From NCBI GenBank assembly GCA_026225055.1, contig JAMFSA010000016.1:1-40365 (forward strand): a DNA stretch of 40,365 bases. The letters run 5' to 3'. The notes beneath the pieces were generated by a model that made no database searches, had not been told where the DNA came from, and worked only from the letters and a program-made list of their open reading frames with translations. The position numbers and the translations under genes were made by a program. Origin of the DNA: Mucilaginibacter xinganensis. GTDB lineage: Bacteria; Bacteroidota; Bacteroidia; Sphingobacteriales; Sphingobacteriaceae. Below, one piece after another: positions 15,158 through 22,995 of the stretch. Within the stretch, counting starts at the first letter, position 1; each line of letters starts with the position of its first letter.

Positions 15158-15190
15158 CACTCACTCATTCACTAACTCACTCATTCACTC
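15158..15190. repeat. Short degenerate tandem repeat (CACTCATT/CACTAACT)
   Basis: Units of 8 bp, CACTCATT and CACTAACT, repeat across the rlmD stop codon; on the minus strand it reads TGAGTGAATGAGTGAGTTAG. A related GAATTAGTGATTTAGTGAAT sits at 15111-15130 in opposite sense. Similar 7-8-bp simple repeats lie at 13236-13260 and 31474-31507. Confidence 0.65.
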
Positions 15191-16603
15191 AATATTTCTC
15201 AACTCCAGCAACACCACATTCTCCACGTGCTGGGTGTGGGGAAACATATCTACCGGTTGTATTTTTACGGTATCGTATTTTTCTTTTAGTACCAGCAGGT
15301 CGCGGGCCTGGGTTGCTGCGTTACAGCTTACATATATAATTTTTGGGGCCTCAATTTCCATCAGGCGGGCCACCACATCAGGGTGCATACCTGCACGCGG
15401 CGGATCGGTGATGATCACATCCGGCTTGCCGTGTTCTGCTATAAAATCTGGCACCAGCACATCTTTCATATCACCTGCATAAAATTTGGTGTTGGTGATG
15501 TTGTTAATGGCAGAGTTGATCTTTGCATCCTCAATCGCCGTTGGCACATATTCTACACCTACCACTTCTTTTACTTGTCCTGCTACAAAATTAGCTATCG
15601 TACCGGCACCGGTATAGAGATCATAAACCAGTTCGTTACCTTTAAATTCAGCAAAATCGCGGGTTATTTCGTACAGGCGCAGTGCTTGTTCGGAGTTAGT
15701 TTGATAGAATGATTTCGGGCCGATCCTAAAGCGGATGCCGTTCATTTCCTCATATATATACTCCGGACCACGAAATGCAATTACATCCTGGTCAAAAATA
15801 GTATCGTTCTTCTTCTGGTTAACGATGTACAATAATGAGGTGATCTGTAAAAAAGTATCGGCAACGAAATTCATCAGCTTGCTGATCTCTTCTTCGGTTA
15901 CATAGGCAAACACTACGATCACCATTAGCTCACCGGTTGATGAGGTGCGGATAATAAGGTTACGCAGCGCGCCCGCATGCCCTTTCAGGTCGTAATAGCT
16001 ATAGCCTTCGCGTTTAGCAAACTCGTCAATGCTGTTGCGGATGGCGTTGGATGGGTCGGCCTGCAGGTAGCAATGCTCAATATCCAGTATCTTATCAAAC
16101 CTGCCGGGAATATGGAAACCCAGGGCATCCATTTCCATTTGTTCATCGGTACGGTTCTCACCGTCCATTAACCAGCGTTTGTTACTGAAGGTAAACTCCA
16201 GCTTATTACGGTAATATTTATCGGCCGGAGATGCTACTATGGGCATCATACCATCTACATCAATCTTTGCTATGCGACTCAACGCGTCGGTTACTGATTT
16301 TTGCTTGAACTTTAGCTGCGCCTCATAGCTCATGTGTTGCCATTTACAGCCGCCACAGGTACCAAAATGCTCGCAGAAAGCCTCAACACGGTATTCGGAT
16401 GGTTTTTTAAGATCGATGATCTTCGCTTCGCCGAAATTCTTTTTGCTGCGGTACACCTGCACGTTGGCAATATCGCCGGGGATGGCTTTATCAACAAACA
16501 ATACAAAATCATCTGCTTTGCCTACACCCTTGCCCTCTTCGGCAATATCGATTATCTCAACGTCCTCAAAAATTTTATTGTAGTTAGCTTTGTTCCTGCT
16601 CAT
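15185..16603 (-). CDS. rlmD: 23S rRNA (uracil-C5)-methyltransferase, RlmD/RumA family
   Basis: A 472-residue SAM-dependent RNA methyltransferase. The N-terminal TRAM domain (about residues 10-70) is followed by an iron-sulfur cysteine cluster in FCEHFGTCGGCKW, plus a later Cys. The SAM-binding motif is YDLYTGAGTIANF, then TDPPRAG and the catalytic-cysteine motif YVSCNAATQARDL; the C-terminal HTQHVENVVLLELR is diagnostic of the RumA/TrmA group. RlmD methylates U1939 in E. coli 23S rRNA; in Bacteroidetes one enzyme of this group may cover several sites, so the exact uridine is inferred. The start MSRNK is preferred over MHPHM because the latter's ATG lies in the -7 box. The stop codon lies inside a short tandem repeat. 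Confidence 0.93.
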   Translation of the reverse strand: MSRNKANYNKIFEDVEIIDIAEEGKGVGKADDFVLFVDKAIPGDIANVQVYRSKKNFGEAKIIDLKKPSEYRVEAFCEHFGTCGGCKWQHMSYEAQLKFKQKSVTDALSRIAKIDVDGMMPIVASPADKYYRNKLEFTFSNKRWLMDGENRTDEQMEMDALGFHIPGRFDKILDIEHCYLQADPSNAIRNSIDEFAKREGYSYYDLKGHAGALRNLIIRTSSTGELMVIVVFAYVTEEEISKLMNFVADTFLQITSLLYIVNQKKNDTIFDQDVIAFRGPEYIYEEMNGIRFRIGPKSFYQTNSEQALRLYEITRDFAEFKGNELVYDLYTGAGTIANFVAGQVKEVVGVEYVPTAIEDAKINSAINNITNTKFYAGDMKDVLVPDFIAEHGKPDVIITDPPRAGMHPDVVARLMEIEAPKIIYVSCNAATQARDLLVLKEKYDTVKIQPVDMFPHTQHVENVVLLELRNIE

Positions 16604-16612
16604 ATGCGGGTG

Positions 16613-16620
16613 CAAAGGTA
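16613..16620 (-). promoter_or_regulatory. -7 box of the rlmD promoter
   Basis: Minus-strand TACCTTTG is an exact TAnnTTTG match. Transcription would begin around 16606-16608, a few bases before the ATG at 16601-16603, so rlmD would be nearly leaderless. No obvious -33 TTG is present. Confidence 0.45.
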
Positions 16621-16646
16621 AGAAATTTTTGATTTGGGTTTATTAA

Positions 16647-16672
16647 TGTGCAAGCGTGCAGATATGCAGATG
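16647..16672 (+). repeat. 26-bp repeat flanking the sulfation cassette, left copy
   Basis: TGTGCAAGCGTGCAGATATG + CAGATG. The copy at 19181-19206 matches 23 of 26 bases in the same orientation. The rest of the gap up to 16971 is AT-rich and shows no convincing gene. Confidence 0.75.
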
Positions 16673-16971
16673 TTAATATTGAATGCCGAAGTTTAACTTC
16701 AATGTTCACCATAGCATGTTCGATATTTAAGATACTATTATCTTCTTAAATCCAATGCCATTCAACACCCAAGTTACTGCATCACAAAAAGTAACAATAC
16801 CATTACATTTTTCAATTCATCGATACATATCTATCATTCATCGGCACACAACCGATTCAGCTATAATCTATAGGGAAAAACCTCGTTAAAAAGCATTTAT
16901 TTTATTGTTTAATAGGGCAAATTATTAACTGAAACGGAGAATTACTCCATCCATATTTTAAAATATTTGTG

Positions 16972-17502
16972 ATGATAATACTACTATGCGGGCTATCAGG
17001 AGCCGGAAAAACAACCCTTGCTTACAGTGTGAAAAATAAGTTTGACGAGCTGGGTAACCGTGTAGAAATACTCGACGGTGACGAATACCGTAAAATGCTG
17101 TTTAAAGAGCTGGGCTACTCGCAGCAGGATAGAATGGAGAATATACGCCGCCTGGGTTTTATCGCGGGCAAACTATCAAAACATGGTATTATCACTATCA
17201 TCAGTGCCATTAACCCCTACCAGGAGATGAGGGATGAACTGATTAATACCTACCCCGATGTAAGAACTGTGTTTGTTGACTGTCCCATTGATATTTTAAC
17301 ACAGCGCGACACCAAAGGCCTTTATGCCAGGGCACTGCTGCCCGATGACCATCCGGATAAGCTGCATAACCTCACTGGTGTTAACGATCGCTTTGATGTG
17401 GTAATTACACCCGACCTACATATACTTACCGGCACACAAACCCTTACTGAGAGTACCGAACTGCTATTGGATTTAATAACCTCCCAATTGATACCCGCGT
17501 AA
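16972..17502 (+). CDS. cysC: Adenylylsulfate (APS) kinase
   Basis: A 176-residue kinase that phosphorylates adenosine 5'-phosphosulfate to PAPS, the universal sulfate donor. Numbering from ATG 16972: Walker A GLSGAGKTT (7-15), DGDEYRKM (35-42), RMENIRRLGFIAGKLSKHG (54-72), SAINPY (78-83, equivalent to the SAISPY element of APS kinases), GLYARA (116-121) and LTGVNDRFD. Length and motif order fit a stand-alone CysC rather than a fused CysNC. It starts a three-gene operon: its stop codon is directly followed by the sulfotransferase ATG. No sulfate adenylyltransferase lies in the window, so the APS must be made by genes elsewhere. A GTG three bases upstream (16969) is an alternative start. Confidence 0.9.
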   Translation: MIILLCGLSGAGKTTLAYSVKNKFDELGNRVEILDGDEYRKMLFKELGYSQQDRMENIRRLGFIAGKLSKHGIITIISAINPYQEMRDELINTYPDVRTVFVDCPIDILTQRDTKGLYARALLPDDHPDKLHNLTGVNDRFDVVITPDLHILTGTQTLTESTELLLDLITSQLIPA

Positions 17503-18324
17503 ATGAATAATCATGTAATGATAGTTGCAGGCATGCATCGCTCGGGCACTTCGCTTATTAGTCACTGGCTTAATAGCTGCGGGCTAAACCTGGGCGAAAC
17601 GCTGCTGGGCCCTGATATCGGCAATATTGAGGGCCATTACGAGGATGTGAATTTCTACTGTTTTCATGAATATACATTGGCAGCCAATAATCTTTCACGC
17701 TTTGGGTTTATCAGTCATCCGGCTCCGGCGCTTAATCATTATCAGCAGGAAAAATTAAAAAGCATCATCAGCTTTAAAAACAGCACAACTACGCAATGGG
17801 GATGGAAAGACCCACGAACCTGCTTGTTTTTTGCCTCCTACAGGCAATTGCTGCCCGATGCTTTTTATCTCAATGTTATCCGCGATTATACTTCAACCGT
17901 GAGCTCGCTCATCAGGCGTGATTTTGAGCATTACTCAACAAAATATCTCACTCGTGGCTGGTTGCAGCGTTTTATATGGGGAAATTTTAAGAAAGCCGGG
18001 CGCAAGCGAAAATTCTTCAGGCAACTTACAGCCTATTATTTACGCATATGGATAGCCTATAACCAGGAGATATTAAACAATATTGAAACCCTGCCAGACG
18101 ATAAGTATCTGACGATAGATTACCTGGGCCTCGTGGACCACGACAAAGAGATTTTCGCTATTATCAACGACTGGGGTTTTGATCTCAAATACTGTGACTT
18201 TAAGTCAATTTTTAAATCGACCCTGATGACCCAGGTTGATGATATTGACCATTTTGTAAAGGATGACGCATTGTTGCAAACAGCAAAAGCGCTGGAAGCT
18301 AAATTAAAAAGCATATGTATTTAA
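17503..18324 (+). CDS. PAPS-dependent sulfotransferase
   Basis: A 273-residue sulfotransferase of the Sulfotransfer_1/3 type. The 5'-phosphosulfate loop is GMHRSGTSLI (residues 10-19), and the 3'-phosphate-binding segment is NVIRDYTSTVSSLIRRD (about 124-140) with the expected Arg and Ser. A WGWKDPRTCLF block (99-109) is typical of bacterial carbohydrate-type sulfotransferases. It lacks a signal peptide or membrane helix, so it works in the cytoplasm on a soluble or membrane-bound precursor. With APS kinase directly upstream and a glycosyltransferase-like gene overlapping downstream, the acceptor is most likely a glycan or glycolipid (inference). The following gene overlaps by 10 bp. Confidence 0.88.
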   Translation: MNNHVMIVAGMHRSGTSLISHWLNSCGLNLGETLLGPDIGNIEGHYEDVNFYCFHEYTLAANNLSRFGFISHPAPALNHYQQEKLKSIISFKNSTTTQWGWKDPRTCLFFASYRQLLPDAFYLNVIRDYTSTVSSLIRRDFEHYSTKYLTRGWLQRFIWGNFKKAGRKRKFFRQLTAYYLRIWIAYNQEILNNIETLPDDKYLTIDYLGLVDHDKEIFAIINDWGFDLKYCDFKSIFKSTLMTQVDDIDHFVKDDALLQTAKALEAKLKSICI

Positions 18325-19169
18325 TAAAGGATTTTACCGAAAGGGTAGCCATTGTAATACCCATGTACAAAAATGAGCTATCGGACTATGAAGCAGCATC
18401 ATTAAACCAATGCTTTACCGTATTGGGCAAGCACCCCATTATTGTTGTAAAACCACGTTCGCTGACTTTAACAGTGCTTGATGGTTATAGCGGCATTGAA
18501 TACATGGATTTTGACGACGCTTATTTTAATGATATGCGCGGCTATAACCGCCTGATGCTTTGGGAAGGTTTCTATGGCCGTTTCTTTACTTATGAATACA
18601 TACTCATTTACCAGCTTGATGCTTTTGTATTTAACGATGTGCTGCTGCACTGGTGCAAAATGGGTTACGACTATATTGGCGCGCCATGGTTGAGGGGCAC
18701 TAAATATGTCGATACCTTTAAATCCATAAAATCAAGGCTTAAAATATTTATGCATACCCGCTTTAACCGTACACAGCCGGGCACTGATCTGCCTACCGAT
18801 ATACAGTTTGAAAACAAAGTCGGCAATGGCGGTTTATCACTAAGAAAAGTGCATGCATTTTACCACGCTTTAAAAAATCACAAGCAGTCAATAACCAAAT
18901 ACCTTTTCAGGCCTGAGCATTATTTTAATGAGGATGTTTGGTGGAGCATTGAGCTGAACCGCCATGAAAATGTATTAAAGATACCCGACTATAAAACCGC
19001 GGTATTCTTCTCCATTGAAAATGAACCAGAACGGGCATTTGAACTGACCGGGCAACGCATGCCCTTTGCCTGCCATGCCTGGGATAAGTACTTTGATTTT
19101 TGGGGCAATAAAATTGCCATTCGCCAGAACAGCAATCTGCATAAGCGGAAAGAGGTTAAGATTTTTTGA
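18315..19169 (+). CDS. DUF5672 protein, probable glycosyltransferase
   Basis: A 284-residue protein matching the DUF5672 family, which has features of GT-A glycosyltransferases. Key blocks: VAIVIPMYKNELSDYE (11-26), YILIYQLDAFVF with a DxD-like Asp (95-106), GYDYIGAPW (117-125), VGNGGLSLRK (169-178), NEDVWW (205-210) and PFACHAWDKY near residue 250. The conserved acidic residues and the NGG/EDVW blocks are as in retaining or inverting GT-A folds. It is cytoplasmic by sequence, and overlaps the sulfotransferase by 10 bp, so the three genes form one operon. I infer that the cassette makes or decorates a sulfated sugar; donor and acceptor cannot be told. Confidence 0.85.
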   Translation: MYLIKDFTERVAIVIPMYKNELSDYEAASLNQCFTVLGKHPIIVVKPRSLTLTVLDGYSGIEYMDFDDAYFNDMRGYNRLMLWEGFYGRFFTYEYILIYQLDAFVFNDVLLHWCKMGYDYIGAPWLRGTKYVDTFKSIKSRLKIFMHTRFNRTQPGTDLPTDIQFENKVGNGGLSLRKVHAFYHALKNHKQSITKYLFRPEHYFNEDVWWSIELNRHENVLKIPDYKTAVFFSIENEPERAFELTGQRMPFACHAWDKYFDFWGNKIAIRQNSNLHKRKEVKIF

Positions 19170-19180
19170 TGTTATGCAGA

Positions 19181-19206
19181 TGTGTAAGTGTGCGGATATG
19201 CAGATG
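19181..19206 (+). repeat. 26-bp repeat flanking the sulfation cassette, right copy
   Basis: TGTGTAAGTGTGCGGATATG + CAGATG, 23 of 26 bases identical to 16647-16672 in direct orientation, 11 bp after the DUF5672 stop. Extra GCAGATG units flank it on both sides. Further right, an AACCCGCG ... CGCGGGTT hairpin at about 19245-19276 may act as a terminator for either strand. Confidence 0.75.
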
Positions 19207-19335
19207 TGCAGATGAAAAAATCGCACGTTATGTTGAGCTTTCAGCAACCCGCGCACTGAATTAACAGCACGCGGGTTACATATATAATGAAGTCCCGGAT
19301 CTGGCCGGAACGAGGGGGCGGCCCAGAATGTATTG

Positions 19336-20739
19336 CTACATTACCGCCTTTATCTTTATCTGCCCGTCTGACAGGGTACGTATGATCAGTTTTTCGCTGG
19401 TTGGGTATATGGCCTGTATATCCATATCCTTTATAGTAACATCCGAATGTATGTTATTGCCCAGGTCGCGGCTTAATTCGCCCTGCAATTTAGCTTTGTT
19501 TTCGGCAATAAAAGTGGAGAAGTTATAAACAGCTTTCTCGCGCATCATCTCCGTTATTTTAGCATTGAACATCCATTTCGCCGCTTTTAATATCCACGCC
19601 TTTGTTTGCAGATCGAAGGTAAGATCGGGGAACGAGAGTTGGTGTGTGGTTGCGTTATAAGTCGGCGTGCCTACCAGGTAGATGGTGCCGGTATTTGAGC
19701 CCGTAAAATCAACCTGCATTACTATTTTGGTACCGATGCCATAAACTTTAGTGGCGGCAACCACAAAGTGTTTGCCCTCCGCATCCATTTGCTGGCCAAC
19801 TACCTGCTGGTTTACAATACTGGTTAGGTGGGTATAATTCTCCAGCAGATCGAGGTAAATATTAAAACCATTAGCCGGTGTATAGGCCGATAAATTGGGC
19901 AGCGGCTTTGGCGGCGCAGCATTGCTGACCACCGTTACCACCGGCTTTGCCGATAAACCCACCGAAAAATTTAGCTGCGAACCATTTAAACTAAAATTGC
20001 TCAGGCGCACGCTTTGCGGGTTAATGTTCAGGTAGCCAATGTCGCTTAGTTTAATTTCGGTGGCTATGTTTTTCCATAGCTGGTCAACCATTGGCCTTAC
20101 GTTGTAAGTGGCAATGCGGGCATCCACCTGCTTGCCCAGGTCGTTAAGCGGGCCGGTGATGTATTGGATCAGCCGGTCGGTAACATCTATTTTGCCCATC
20201 AGCACGTTGCACCTGTCTATAGGGTTTGGAGCTGGGTACAAAACAGTTTTTGAGCGTAAATGGTAATCAGGCGTTACGTTGATGGTGGATTGATAGGAGA
20301 TCTCCATCCTGCGCGGCGGCTCATCGCCCATACCGCATTGCGCCGATACAACCGGCACAATACATTGCTGTGCGCCCAGCAGCGTGGTACATTTTGCGCA
20401 GTACGACACCGTGAAGCCATAGCTGCCCGTAAATTTCAGGTTCACCACGTTGTTGCTGCCCGTAATGGCAAATGGCGTACGGGTGAACACATAGTTATAG
20501 CGCAGGCCCTCGCAGGGTTGCTGGTTATCCGAATATTTATTCGGCACCGAGTTTTCGGCCTGTACAAAATAGCTTTTCAGCTCGGCAGTAACAGGCACTT
20601 CCACGTTTGATACCGGCTGAACTATCTTAGGGATCTCAACCCCGGCATCAGTTGGCGCGGGTGGTGGGACGACGGCACAGGAATAAAAAACCAGGGATAT
20701 TGTACAAATGGCGAGGAGTTGGGGTATTTTAAATTTCAT
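19336..20739 (-). CDS. DUF4403 lipoprotein
   Basis: A 467-residue exported protein. From MKFKIPQLLAICTISLVFYS the signal segment ends at Cys (FYSC), a non-canonical but plausible Bacteroidetes lipobox, followed by a Pro-rich linker (AVVPPPAPTDAG). The rest matches DUF4403: an N-terminal segment with VPVTAELKSYFVQAENSVP, a Cys-rich stretch (SYCAKCTTLLGAQQC ... AQCGMG) and a C-terminal half ending in SEKLIIRTLSDGQIKIK. The family resembles tandem lipid-binding (BPI/TULIP-like) folds, but its function is not established. I place the start at the ATG at 20739 rather than the frame opening at 20772, because the signal peptide begins there. It is a single gene. Confidence 0.85.
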   Translation of the reverse strand: MKFKIPQLLAICTISLVFYSCAVVPPPAPTDAGVEIPKIVQPVSNVEVPVTAELKSYFVQAENSVPNKYSDNQQPCEGLRYNYVFTRTPFAITGSNNVVNLKFTGSYGFTVSYCAKCTTLLGAQQCIVPVVSAQCGMGDEPPRRMEISYQSTINVTPDYHLRSKTVLYPAPNPIDRCNVLMGKIDVTDRLIQYITGPLNDLGKQVDARIATYNVRPMVDQLWKNIATEIKLSDIGYLNINPQSVRLSNFSLNGSQLNFSVGLSAKPVVTVVSNAAPPKPLPNLSAYTPANGFNIYLDLLENYTHLTSIVNQQVVGQQMDAEGKHFVVAATKVYGIGTKIVMQVDFTGSNTGTIYLVGTPTYNATTHQLSFPDLTFDLQTKAWILKAAKWMFNAKITEMMREKAVYNFSTFIAENKAKLQGELSRDLGNNIHSDVTIKDMDIQAIYPTSEKLIIRTLSDGQIKIKAVM

Positions 20740-20953
20740 AAAAGTCGGGCGTTTCGGCCCGTGGATTAGCAATTAATTGTGCGGGGTTAATTGGCGCCTA
20801 AAATAAGGATTTGAACCGGAATTTGGGTGATTTTTAGATTTACAGGATGTTTTCTATGCTATTAAATAAAAGCTATCCGTCATGTTGAACTTGTTTCAAC
20901 ATCCCATATGCTGAGTTAACGATAATGCTTATTTAAATTGAAGATTATGCTTT
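20740..20953. other. Intergenic gap, no gene seen
   Basis: AT-rich spacer upstream of the DUF4403 gene. It includes a GTCATGTTGAACTTGTTTCA repeat fragment at about 20879-20898 with a small TTGAAC-like hairpin, related to fragments at 9229 and 19226. Nothing here looks coding. Confidence 0.6.
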
Positions 20954-21092
20954 GGGCGTTTCCCTGCGGGCCGCGCTGTTCGCTCATACGGCTACAGGCA
21001 TTAGGCGCGAGGCCGGTATCCGCTGCCATCGCTAACACGGGGGAGTAGTTGTAAACTACAGGCATAGTGGTTCGAAGTCAGAGACTTCGAAC
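20954..21092 (+). repeat. Dispersed GGGCGTT...GCCGGTATCCG element, copy 2, with two hairpins
   Basis: 20954-21038 is the plus-strand copy of the element also seen at 13289-13393 (GGGCGTTTCCCTGCGGGCCG ... GCCGGTATCCGCTGCCATCG). It is followed by a GTAGTT-GTA-AACTAC hairpin (21045-21059) and a perfect 10-bp GTTCGAAGTC/GACTTCGAAC hairpin with a 3-nt loop (21070-21092). The block marks the left boundary of the AT-rich ATPase gene. Confidence 0.7.
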
Positions 21093-21142
21093 AGCGGGGA
21101 GATAGATTGGCTTAATTATATCTATAATTCAATGCTTCTTCC

Positions 21143-21182
21143 TATACTAACAAATATAAATTAATTTATATTTGTTAGTATA
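21143..21182 (+). promoter_or_regulatory. Perfect 40-bp palindrome over the ATPase promoter
   Basis: The left half TATACTAACAAATATAAATT is followed at once by its exact reverse complement, with no spacer. The right half contains TATATTTG (21167-21174), an exact -7 box for the ATPase gene whose ATG is at 21198; by symmetry the left half carries one for the other strand. It could be an operator for a dimeric repressor or for the ATPase itself, a divergent promoter, a cruciform or a recombination site. No repressor gene is adjacent. Confidence 0.8.
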
Positions 21183-21197
21183 ACCTAAACCTATAAA

Positions 21198-22886
21198 ATG
21201 ACTGACTTATTTAAGAGTAGACCATTCAAAACTCGAAATGCAGATGAATATAATTTAAGTGATATTTTATCCCTATTTGTTAATCCTATTAATGGGTTAA
21301 GTTCCCCTTTAGATTTTGAAAATACAATTATAAAAGGAAAAATGGGTTCTGGGAAAACAATGTTTCTTAGAGCTAACTATGCCTATTACTTATTTAATAT
21401 AGTTCCAAAATTAATTGAAAATGAAGAACTCATTTTACCGGTTTTTATCAAATTAAGTGATTTTCAACACATAAAAGACCCCTCCGAGATTTACAAAGAA
21501 GTAATAATTTCCATTGTAGAAGAATTATCTAACATTTACTTAAAACTTCAAGATGCAAAAGAAATGGCCAATATTCATCTTGGAATGAAAAAGATACCTA
21601 GCGATATATATTTTAATGATAAAATTAAACAAACAACGCAAAAACTTTTACAGTTAGGTTCTGAAGAATATATTCAAAAAATCAGCACGGAATTTAATCT
21701 TGGAGGAAAGATTAAACATAGCTTCTTCGAATTATCCTCTGCATTTAAAAAAAATAAGCTTATTGAGATAAAGCAAAAAAACGACCCGGGTATTAAAGAT
21801 ATTATAATTACCTATGAGACATTATTACGAGATTCCGACGGCAAAATACTTCTGTTAATAGATGAAGCCGGAGCACTTGATAAAAGCTTTTTTAAATCAG
21901 ATGGAGATGATTCCCCATTTGAAATATTGATGAATCAGCTTCGTACTTGCGATTTTATAAGAACCAAAATTGCAATATATCCAAATTCCTTTTCTGATAT
22001 CTTAACAGAAACAAGGTACGGAGACATTGTAACTTTAGAAGAAAATATTGACAATCTAAATAGTTATAAACTGTTTAGGGCTAAGGTTTATGGGATATTG
22101 CTAAACTATATAAATATTAATCAGACAGATTCTTTTTATACTATCGGTGATGTTTTTGAAATAAGTAGCGAGGGCGATGATTGTATTGAGCAGGTGATTA
22201 ACGGTTCAGGCGGTAATTTTAGAAGGTTGATCCAATTGCTTGACGGGGCAATGAATGAATCATTCAAATCAAGCATGGGAACACAAAAGGTTCAAATTGA
22301 AGATGTTATAAAAGCCCTTAAAAGCAATTGCGAGGGGCTATTAAACTCTTTTTCTGATTTGGATAAAGAGTATTTAAATACAATATCTAAGGTTTGCAAA
22401 GGAAGAAGTACCAGTAGATTTCAGTTTCCAAATAATTCAATCGCATTAAATAAATATCTTACAAAATCACAAGAATACAATTTGATTAAAATTATTGAGG
22501 CAGGATCCGGAAGAAAAGGAACTACATATGCCTTCGATTATTCATATTGTATATTACAAGATATTCCCACTCATTATATAAAAAATACTGAAAAAATTGA
22601 CAAGTCAAGATCACTACGTTATGGTGAGTGGATTACAAGAATTACAACTATTAATAACGATTTAATAACACAGTCGGAAATAATAGGAAAAATAGATGGC
22701 GAACTAGTTTTTAAAGGAAATTCTGGTTGGTTAGCTAAAGATGAACATGAAGAAACGTATTATTTTAACGATAATGAGATAATAAAAGCAGATCGAAAGA
22801 AAAATTTACACGTTGGAAAAAAAATCAGGTTTTATCCAACCAAAATTAACGATCTTTTAATTGCAACTGTTGTTGAGATATTATAA
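21198..22886 (+). CDS. ORC/CDC6-type AAA ATPase with cold-shock-like C-terminus
   Basis: A 562-residue soluble P-loop ATPase. Walker A GKMGSGKT is at 47-54 and Walker B KILLLIDEAGAL at 216-227. A sensor-2-like GSGGNFRRLIQLLDGA lies at 337-351, as in ORC/CDC6 and related STAND-like proteins, followed by a helical or winged-helix region (about 380-460). Residues about 494-562 (IIGKIDGELVFKGNSGWLAK ... VGKKIRFYP ... IATVVEIL) resemble an OB or cold-shock fold. The gene is clearly more A/T-rich than its neighbours and uses A/T-ending codons. It stands alone between repeat fragments, which suggests horizontal acquisition. Related ATPases occur in bacterial defence loci, but no nuclease or effector domain is visible. 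An ATP-driven nucleic-acid-binding role is inference. Confidence 0.8.
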   Translation: MTDLFKSRPFKTRNADEYNLSDILSLFVNPINGLSSPLDFENTIIKGKMGSGKTMFLRANYAYYLFNIVPKLIENEELILPVFIKLSDFQHIKDPSEIYKEVIISIVEELSNIYLKLQDAKEMANIHLGMKKIPSDIYFNDKIKQTTQKLLQLGSEEYIQKISTEFNLGGKIKHSFFELSSAFKKNKLIEIKQKNDPGIKDIIITYETLLRDSDGKILLLIDEAGALDKSFFKSDGDDSPFEILMNQLRTCDFIRTKIAIYPNSFSDILTETRYGDIVTLEENIDNLNSYKLFRAKVYGILLNYININQTDSFYTIGDVFEISSEGDDCIEQVINGSGGNFRRLIQLLDGAMNESFKSSMGTQKVQIEDVIKALKSNCEGLLNSFSDLDKEYLNTISKVCKGRSTSRFQFPNNSIALNKYLTKSQEYNLIKIIEAGSGRKGTTYAFDYSYCILQDIPTHYIKNTEKIDKSRSLRYGEWITRITTINNDLITQSEIIGKIDGELVFKGNSGWLAKDEHEETYYFNDNEIIKADRKKNLHVGKKIRFYPTKINDLLIATVVEIL

Positions 22887-22995
22887 GGAAAGAATTATTC
22901 ATTTCCCCTTGCTCCCGCAAGCGTCCCGTTTGTGGTTATTCAAAACAATTTCCCCATAAATATTATTAAGGGTATTAAACTAATTATACCCCTAT

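Noticed and set aside
16755..16889. 44-codon open frame upstream of the APS kinase
   Set aside because: Composition (His, Ile, Thr-rich), lack of promoter or coupling, and no recognisable pattern point to chance.
20260..20610. 116-codon plus-strand frame inside the DUF4403 gene
   Set aside because: Antisense to a well-supported family member with signal peptide; His/Arg-rich composition typical of a shadow frame.
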